Below, piece by piece: positions 58,729 to 64,000 of a DNA stretch of 64,000 nt (within the stretch, counting starts at the first letter, position 1; each line of letters starts with the position of its first letter). The stretch lies in assembly GCF_015082335.1 (NCBI RefSeq), contig NZ_BLRL01000012.1, positions 62,001-126,000 on the forward strand, in the 5' to 3' direction. Under the pieces are notes generated by a model, which saw nothing but the letters and a program-made list of their open reading frames with translations, had not been told where the DNA came from and searched no databases. Origin of the DNA: Moritella sp. F3 (GTDB lineage Bacteria; Pseudomonadota; Gammaproteobacteria; Enterobacterales; Moritellaceae). A program made the translations under genes and the position numbers.

Positions 58729-60801
58729 TTATAGTCTGGTCGATTCAGCTAAGTCCAGCATAAAAGCATACTCTTTCGCTGTGTCATGATAATGCTCAAA
58801 GCGTCCAGACTTACCACCGTGCCCTGTTTCCATATCGGTATGCAGCAGTAATACATTGTCATCCGTTTTCAAGTCACGCAATTTAGCTACCCACTTAGCA
58901 GGCTCCCAATATTGCACTTGGGAGTCATGCAACCCCGTGGTAACCAGTAAGTGAGGATACGCTTGCGCCACAACTTGGTCATAGGGGCTATAAGACAACA
59001 TGTAATGATAGTATTCCGCTTCATTAGGATTACCCCACTCGTCGTACTCCCCCGTTGTCAGCGGTATCGATTCATCGAGCATCGTACTTACAACATCAAC
59101 AAAAGGCACGGCTGCAACGACACCATGATATAGCTCAGGGGCAATATTGATCACAGTCCCCATCAATAAACCGCCAGCAGAGCCGCCCATCGCATAAACA
59201 CGTTTAGGATCGGCATAACCTTGTGCTAGTAAACCTTTGGTAACAGCAGTGAAATCCGTGAAGGTATTCATTTTATTCAATAGTTTACCGTCTTCATACC
59301 AGCCACGCCCTAATTCTTCACCACCCCGTATATGGGCAATTGCATAGACAAAACCACGGTCGAGCAGGCTCAATAATGAAGCGCTGAAATATGGGTCAAT
59401 GCTCGAACCATACGAGCCATATGCATATTGCAATATTGGATTAGCGTTAGTTTTTGAAAATAACGTCTTCTTATATACCAATGAGACGGGCACTTTAACG
59501 CCATCTTCAGCCGCAATCCAAACTCGTTCACTCTGGTAATCTTGCGCACAAAAATCACCAACAACCGTTTGTTGCTTCAATATTTCGCGCTCACCACTAT
59601 CAAGATTTAACTGATAGGTTGAGGTTGGCGTTGTTAAACTTGAATAGCCATAGCGTAACTTATCCGTATCAGGATCTGGGTTTGTACCTAGCCATGCCGT
59701 ATAGGTCGGATCATCAAATTTAATAATAGTATCGGCATTCGTCTGCCAGTTGATTTGACGTAAGAAAGTTAAACCTTGCTCACGCTCCTCAACAACGAGC
59801 CAATCACGGAACAACTCATAGCTCTCTAATAGCACATTATCACGCGCCGGAATAACCGTTTGCCATTGGTTAGTATCTGCTATAGTGGCAGCTGTAGCAG
59901 TCATCAAAGCAAAGTTCTTACCCGTTTTATTACTGCGAATATAAAACTGCTGACGATAATGATCGACGCTGTATTCATGACCGCGTTCACGCGCACGTAA
60001 TAACGTAAATGCTTCAGTCGGTTTATCCGCTGGTAATACGTGAACTTCACTGGTCATGGTACTACTCAGCGACAACATGATGTGCTCATCTGAAGTAGAC
60101 TTATAGATGTCAGTATAGAAGGTATCGTCTGATTCTTCATAAACCAGTACATCCGTGCTGATATCGGTGCCCAATTGATGACGGTAAACCTGATAGGGCA
60201 ATAATGTAGTCGGATGTTTTTTTACATAGAATAACGTCTTACTATCATTCGCCCACACCACAGATTCGGTATCTTCAATTTCTTCTGGGTACGCTTCACC
60301 AGTATCGAGATTAAGGAAACGTAAACGATATTGACGGCGACTAACGGTATCTTCAGAAAAAGCCAATACCTGATGATTCGGGCTTATTGCTAGCTCACCT
60401 AACTGATAATACTGATGCTCTTTAGCACGCTCATTGGCATCAAGTAATACCAGCCATGATGCTTCCTCACCATCCTGGCGCCAATGATATACCGGATACT
60501 CTTTACCTTCTGAAAAGGTCGTTTTATACCAGTAGCCTTTTTTAAGATAAGGCACAGATGCATCTTCTTGTTTTATCCGCGCCACCATCTCATCATACAA
60601 TTCAGCTTCCAATGAGGCTAATGGTGATAGCACAGACTTGGTATAACTATTTTCTTGCCCTAGATAGCTTAAAACCTGTTTGTTTTTACGTTCATCATCA
60701 CGTAACCAAAAGTAATCATCTTGGCGAGTATGTTGATGAATAGTCATTGAATGCGCTTGCTTCATCGCAAGGGGCGCAGTAGTCGAGAGATCCATTTTCA
60801 C
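58729..60801 (-). CDS. ptrB: Oligopeptidase B
   Basis: 690 residues, prolyl-oligopeptidase family with an N-terminal beta-propeller and C-terminal hydrolase domain. Catalytic Ser in AMGGSAGGLLMG, Asp near TTGLHDSQVQYWEPAKW, His in TDMETGHGGKSGRF; Glu residues for Lys/Arg specificity lie in STMLDESIPLTTGEYDEWGNP. Cleaves after basic residues in small peptides, in the cytoplasm. The start is a GTG (60801) with AGGA 9 bases upstream; an ATG two codons on (60795) is the alternative. Confidence 0.94.
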   Translation of the reverse strand: MKMDLSTTAPLAMKQAHSMTIHQHTRQDDYFWLRDDERKNKQVLSYLGQENSYTKSVLSPLASLEAELYDEMVARIKQEDASVPYLKKGYWYKTTFSEGKEYPVYHWRQDGEEASWLVLLDANERAKEHQYYQLGELAISPNHQVLAFSEDTVSRRQYRLRFLNLDTGEAYPEEIEDTESVVWANDSKTLFYVKKHPTTLLPYQVYRHQLGTDISTDVLVYEESDDTFYTDIYKSTSDEHIMLSLSSTMTSEVHVLPADKPTEAFTLLRARERGHEYSVDHYRQQFYIRSNKTGKNFALMTATAATIADTNQWQTVIPARDNVLLESYELFRDWLVVEEREQGLTFLRQINWQTNADTIIKFDDPTYTAWLGTNPDPDTDKLRYGYSSLTTPTSTYQLNLDSGEREILKQQTVVGDFCAQDYQSERVWIAAEDGVKVPVSLVYKKTLFSKTNANPILQYAYGSYGSSIDPYFSASLLSLLDRGFVYAIAHIRGGEELGRGWYEDGKLLNKMNTFTDFTAVTKGLLAQGYADPKRVYAMGGSAGGLLMGTVINIAPELYHGVVAAVPFVDVVSTMLDESIPLTTGEYDEWGNPNEAEYYHYMLSYSPYDQVVAQAYPHLLVTTGLHDSQVQYWEPAKWVAKLRDLKTDDNVLLLHTDMETGHGGKSGRFEHYHDTAKEYAFMLDLAESTRL

Positions 60802-60937
60802 AAGAAGATGTCCTATAAAATTAACTGAAGAGGTGATGGCTTATTTATTCATGCCTAAGCATTTATATCTAAGTATTCATGACATTAAATAAACGATCAT
60901 TTATGTAATGTGATGAATACTAATATCCCAGATGCAA

Positions 60938-60961
60938 AAAAGGAGCGCAAGCGCTCCTTTT
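60938..60961 (-). terminator. Intrinsic terminator after deaD
   Basis: AAAAGGAGCGC and GCGCTCCTTTT pair perfectly; on the minus strand the stem is extended by a U-run of six. It is 40 bp after the deaD stop. Confidence 0.88.
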
Positions 60962-61001
60962 CATATATCTAACTATTAGCTATTAATTGTTAACTAGCTA
61001 A

Positions 61002-62840
61002 TTAGTCACGACGTGGACGACGTGGACGACGTTCTTCGCCACCAGTCGATTCACGGCGTTGACCACGATGTCCGCGATCATTATCACGAGCTGGACGATC
61101 ACCACTTGGACGGCTACGCTCTTGACGACCTTCAGCTGCAACACCTTCAAGTTTGCTCATGCGTAATGCTTTGTTACAAACATAAACTTGTTGTAGTTGT
61201 TGTAACTGCTCGCTTGGCATACCTTTTGGTAATTCAATCGTTGAGTAGTCATCATGCAGACGGATACCACCGATGTTACGGCTGTTGATATTCGCTTCAT
61301 TAGCAATAGCGCCAACGATGTTCTTAACTTGAACACCATCAGTACGACCAACTTCGATACGGAAAACTTCCATTTCTGCAGCTGGACGACGTTCGCCGCG
61401 TTCGCCACGTTCTGGACGGTCGCCACGATCACGGCGTTCGCCACGGTCGTTACGTTCACGACGTTGATCACCACGATCATCTTCACGGAAGCTACGCTCA
61501 CGACGTGGAGCTTCAGGTGGTAATACTAATGGTTTTTCTTTCTGAGCTAGGAACAATAACGCAGATGCAAGATCTAATTCGCTAAGCTCTAACTCTTCAG
61601 AAAGTTGACCAACTAAGTTTTTGTAGAAATCTAGGTTTTCTTCACCAGAAGAAAGCACAGATAACTGGTCACGGAAAGATGCGATACGTTTTTTCGTAAC
61701 ATCATCACGTGAAGGTAGATCCATCATCGTTAATGGCTGACGTGTAGCACGTTCAATCGCTTTCAATAAACGACGTTCGCGTGGTGCAGCAAATAAGATT
61801 GCTGTACCTTTACGTCCAGCACGGCCTGTACGACCAATACGGTGAACATATGATTCTGTATCAGTTGGGATATCGTAGTTGATTACTAAATCAATACGTG
61901 GAACATCAAGACCACGTGCAGCAACGTCAGTTGCAATAACGATATCTAGTTGACCATTTTTCAAACGGCTTACAGTGCGCTCACGCATTGCTTGGTTTAA
62001 GTCACCGTTTAGTGCCGCAGCAGAGTAACCGCGTGCTTCTAATTTCTCAGCAAGCTCAACAGTCATCGTTTTAGTACGAGCAAAGATGATCACACCATCG
62101 TAGTCTTCAGTTTCAAGAATACGTGTTAGGCCGTCAAGTTTTGCTTGTAAGCCACCAATGATTAAACATTTTTGTTCAATGTTTTCAACAGTTGATGTTT
62201 TAGTTGCAATTTTAACTGAAGTTGGATCTGTCATGAAACGTTTCGTAATACGGCGGATTTCTTCAGGCATAGTTGCAGAGAATAACGCCATTTGACGTTT
62301 TTCAGGTGTTTTAGACAAGATTGATTCAACATCATCAATAAAGCCCATGCGTAGCATTTCATCTGCTTCATCAAGAACAAGTGCTTGAATACCAGAAAGG
62401 TCAAGCGTACCACGGTTGATGTGATCGATTACACGACCAGGAGTACCAACGATAACTTGTGGGTTACGCTTCAGTGCTTTCAACTGAATTGGGTAGCTTT
62501 GACCACCGTAGATAGGTAGTACATGGAATCCACGCATGTGACGTGAATAAGCTTGGAACGCTTCTGCAACCTGAATAGCTAACTCACGAGTAGGTGCTAA
62601 TACCAATACTTGTGGTTTAGTTAGAGCTGTATCAATACGGCTCAATAATGGTAATGCAAACGCAGCTGTTTTACCCGTACCAGTCTGTGCCATACCTAGC
62701 ACATCACCACCATCCTGTAGTAACGGAATACATTCAGCTTGAATTGGTGAAGGTGTTTCATAACCTAGATCATTCAACGCTTTTAAAATTGGTTCAGGTA
62801 AACTTAAATCAGTAAATTGTACGGGTGATGTATCAGACAT
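61002..62840 (-). CDS. deaD: Cold-shock DEAD-box RNA helicase DeaD (CsdA)
   Basis: 612 residues. Q motif and [14 protein letters not shown], Walker [31 protein letters not shown] in [16 protein letters not shown], and [10 protein letters not shown] complete the helicase core (1-370). Then a dimerisation region, an Arg/Glu/Asp/Gly-rich segment (about 445-495, many [18 protein letters not shown] units) and the DbpA-type RNA-binding domain (about 495-575) and another RG-rich tail. Helps ribosome assembly and mRNA decay in the cold. Preceded by a 345-bp gap. ATG at 62840, AGG 8 bases upstream. Confidence 0.95.
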   Translation of the reverse strand: MSDTSPVQFTDLSLPEPILKALNDLGYETPSPIQAECIPLLQDGGDVLGMAQTGTGKTAAFALPLLSRIDTALTKPQVLVLAPTRELAIQVAEAFQAYSRHMRGFHVLPIYGGQSYPIQLKALKRNPQVIVGTPGRVIDHINRGTLDLSGIQALVLDEADEMLRMGFIDDVESILSKTPEKRQMALFSATMPEEIRRITKRFMTDPTSVKIATKTSTVENIEQKCLIIGGLQAKLDGLTRILETEDYDGVIIFARTKTMTVELAEKLEARGYSAAALNGDLNQAMRERTVSRLKNGQLDIVIATDVAARGLDVPRIDLVINYDIPTDTESYVHRIGRTGRAGRKGTAILFAAPRERRLLKAIERATRQPLTMMDLPSRDDVTKKRIASFRDQLSVLSSGEENLDFYKNLVGQLSEELELSELDLASALLFLAQKEKPLVLPPEAPRRERSFREDDRGDQRRERNDRGERRDRGDRPERGERGERRPAAEMEVFRIEVGRTDGVQVKNIVGAIANEANINSRNIGGIRLHDDYSTIELPKGMPSEQLQQLQQVYVCNKALRMSKLEGVAAEGRQERSRPSGDRPARDNDRGHRGQRRESTGGEERRPRRPRRD

Positions 62841-63129
62841 TCACGGGCCTCTGGTAGACGGGTCTTTGAATAAAGCTATATCAATTATAGCTCCACATAT
62901 CGTATTTCGTGCGCAAAATTAGTGGTCTTTTGCTCAAACTCTCTAGCGAGCGAAGCCACATAAAAAGGCTGACGTAGTATACTACAGTTAAAAATTAAAA
63001 GCAGAATATATGCGACCTAAATCACATTAAAAGTAAAAAAGTATTAAATCATCGAAAAGAATAAATAAAAATCAACAACTTAAAAGTTGCGAATGAAAGG
63101 GGACTCATATTATAAATAACACGTAAAAA
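62841..63129 (-). promoter_or_regulatory. Upstream region of deaD, no gene
   Basis: About 290 bp of AT-rich DNA between deaD and the prfC terminator, with no open frame of note. deaD and other cold-shock genes commonly carry long 5' untranslated leaders, and the size would allow one, but I can place neither a promoter nor a structure with confidence. Confidence 0.4.
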
Positions 63130-63160
63130 AAAACCTTACCTCGAAAGAGGCAAGGCTTTT
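63130..63160 (-). terminator. Intrinsic terminator after prfC
   Basis: AAAACCTTACCTC pairs with GAGGCAAGGCTTTT with minor mismatches and a GAAA tetraloop; the minus strand ends in nine U. It lies 26 bp after the prfC stop. Confidence 0.88.
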
Positions 63161-63185
63161 CATTGATTCCAATAAAACTTATCGT

Positions 63186-64000
63186 TTAATGCTCACGAGT
63201 CTCACGGAAAACAACATCAGGGTAACGTTCTTGTGCAAGACGTAAGTTAACCATAGTCGGTGCGATATACGTTAAATTATCACCGCCATCTAGTGCAATA
63301 TTGTCCCACGCTTTCTTTTTAAATTCTTCAAGCTTACGTGGATCAGCACAATCAACCCAACGTGCAGTTGCAACACTGATGCCTTCGTAAATCGCATCTA
63401 CTTTATACTCAGTACGTAAGCGATGTACAACCACATCAAACTGTAGAACACCAACCGCACCCACAATTAAATCATTTGAACGTTGTGGACGGAATACCTG
63501 TACCGCGCCTTCTTCTGATAATTGGATCAGACCTTTTTGCAATTGTTTTTGCTTCAGTGGATCTTTTAAACGAATACGACGGAACATTTCTGGTGCGAAG
63601 TTAGGGATCCCGGTGAACTTTAATAACTCACCTTGGGTAAACGTATCACCAATTTGGATCGTACCATGGTTATGTAAACCAATAATATCACCCGGATAAG
63701 CTTCTTCAGTTTGAGTACGATCGCCCGCCATAAATGTAACAGCATCAGAAATGCTGACATCTTTATTTAAACGCACGTGCTTCATTTTCATACCTTTACT
63801 GTATTTGCCTGAACAAACACGCATGAAGGCAATACGGTCACGATGCTTTGGATCCATGTTTGCTTGGATCTTAAACACAAAACCAGAAAAAGTTTCATCA
63901 TTTGGTTCAACAGTACGTAAATCTGACACACGTGATTGTGGTGTCGGTGCCCACTCAGTTAAACCATCGAGTACATGATCAACACCGAAGTTACCAAGTG
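63186..64000 (-). CDS. prfC: Peptide chain release factor 3, C-terminal part
   Basis: 271 codons to the window edge; the GTPase domain lies beyond. From the edge the minus strand reads [21 protein letters not shown], then [62 protein letters not shown] and [22 protein letters not shown], all close to E. coli RF3 domains 2 and 3. RF3 recycles RF1/RF2 from the ribosome after termination. An internal ATG at 63929 is not the true start because the homology continues upstream. Confidence 0.96.
   Translation of the reverse strand, partial: LGNFGVDHVLDGLTEWAPTPQSRVSDLRTVEPNDETFSGFVFKIQANMDPKHRDRIAFMRVCSGKYSKGMKMKHVRLNKDVSISDAVTFMAGDRTQTEEAYPGDIIGLHNHGTIQIGDTFTQGELLKFTGIPNFAPEMFRRIRLKDPLKQKQLQKGLIQLSEEGAVQVFRPQRSNDLIVGAVGVLQFDVVVHRLRTEYKVDAIYEGISVATARWVDCADPRKLEEFKKKAWDNIALDGGDNLTYIAPTMVNLRLAQERYPDVVFRETREH

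Noticed and set aside
61013..61523. Open frames on both strands opposite and out of phase with the deaD 3' end
   Set aside because: They arise from the repetitive Arg/Gly/Asp codons of the deaD tail; low-complexity shadows.
63186..63929. Stand-alone 247-residue gene
   Set aside because: The RF3 homology continues without break to the window edge, so this is the 3' part of prfC, not a short gene.

Overview
The window looks like a chromosomal segment of a cold-adapted marine gammaproteobacterium, probably Moritella or a close relative. That placement is inference from general AT-richness, gene order shared with Vibrio and E. coli (hapR-hpt-yadG-yadH, nupC-deoCABD-yjjV, ytjB/serB) and protein resemblance; no rRNA or other marker gene is present.

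1-20.2 kb is one long minus-strand surface-polysaccharide locus. It starts at an ops/JUMPstart element (about 20157-20164, the RfaH loading signal) and runs wza, wzb, wzc, wzx, three glycosyltransferases interleaved with wzy, two more glycosyltransferases, the GDP-mannose/GDP-fucose genes gmd, fcl, gmm, manC and manB with another glycosyltransferase, then ugd and the first codons of galU. Together they would supply GDP-fucose, GDP-mannose and UDP-glucuronate, assemble a repeat unit, flip and polymerise it (Wzx/Wzy) and export it (Wza/Wzc/Wzb), in the manner of colanic acid. No initiating phosphoglycosyl transferase and no wzi are in the part seen. Terminator-like hairpins lie between wzb and wzc and after wzc, and a 7-bp tandem repeat separates ugd from galU.

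20.5-25.3 kb holds a TrmB-like methyltransferase, an ABC exporter (yadH, yadG), hpt, and a divergent LuxR/HapR-type quorum-sensing regulator with a probable self-binding site upstream. Short structured repeats fill several gaps here. A decayed IS5-family element (25385-26339) with a near-perfect 9-bp target duplication follows.

26.4-32.8 kb is a compact, AT-rich seven-gene plus-strand operon: a reductase-like SDR with an altered active site, a sugar isomerase-like TIM barrel, an SMR/EamA-like four-helix protein, an FAD oxidoreductase, two family-2 glycosyltransferases and a polytopic membrane protein. It resembles in plan a lipid-carrier sugar-modification system (GtrA/GtrB/Gtr or Arn type), but with its own set of enzymes. 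This is the best candidate here for an undescribed system.

33-43.6 kb carries ubiX, mpl, ytjB (smp) and divergent serB, a double PilZ protein, a periplasmic-binding/GGDEF fusion and ettA. 43.7-53 kb is the nucleoside salvage region: deoD, deoB, deoA, deoC, two tandem nearly identical nupC genes whose long upstream leaders are also duplicated, and yjjV. 53-64 kb has a GGDEF diguanylate cyclase, an RND efflux pump with its lipoprotein adaptor, oligopeptidase B, the cold-shock RNA helicase deaD and the 3' part of prfC. All start choices, motifs and repeats were read by eye; no database search was possible.
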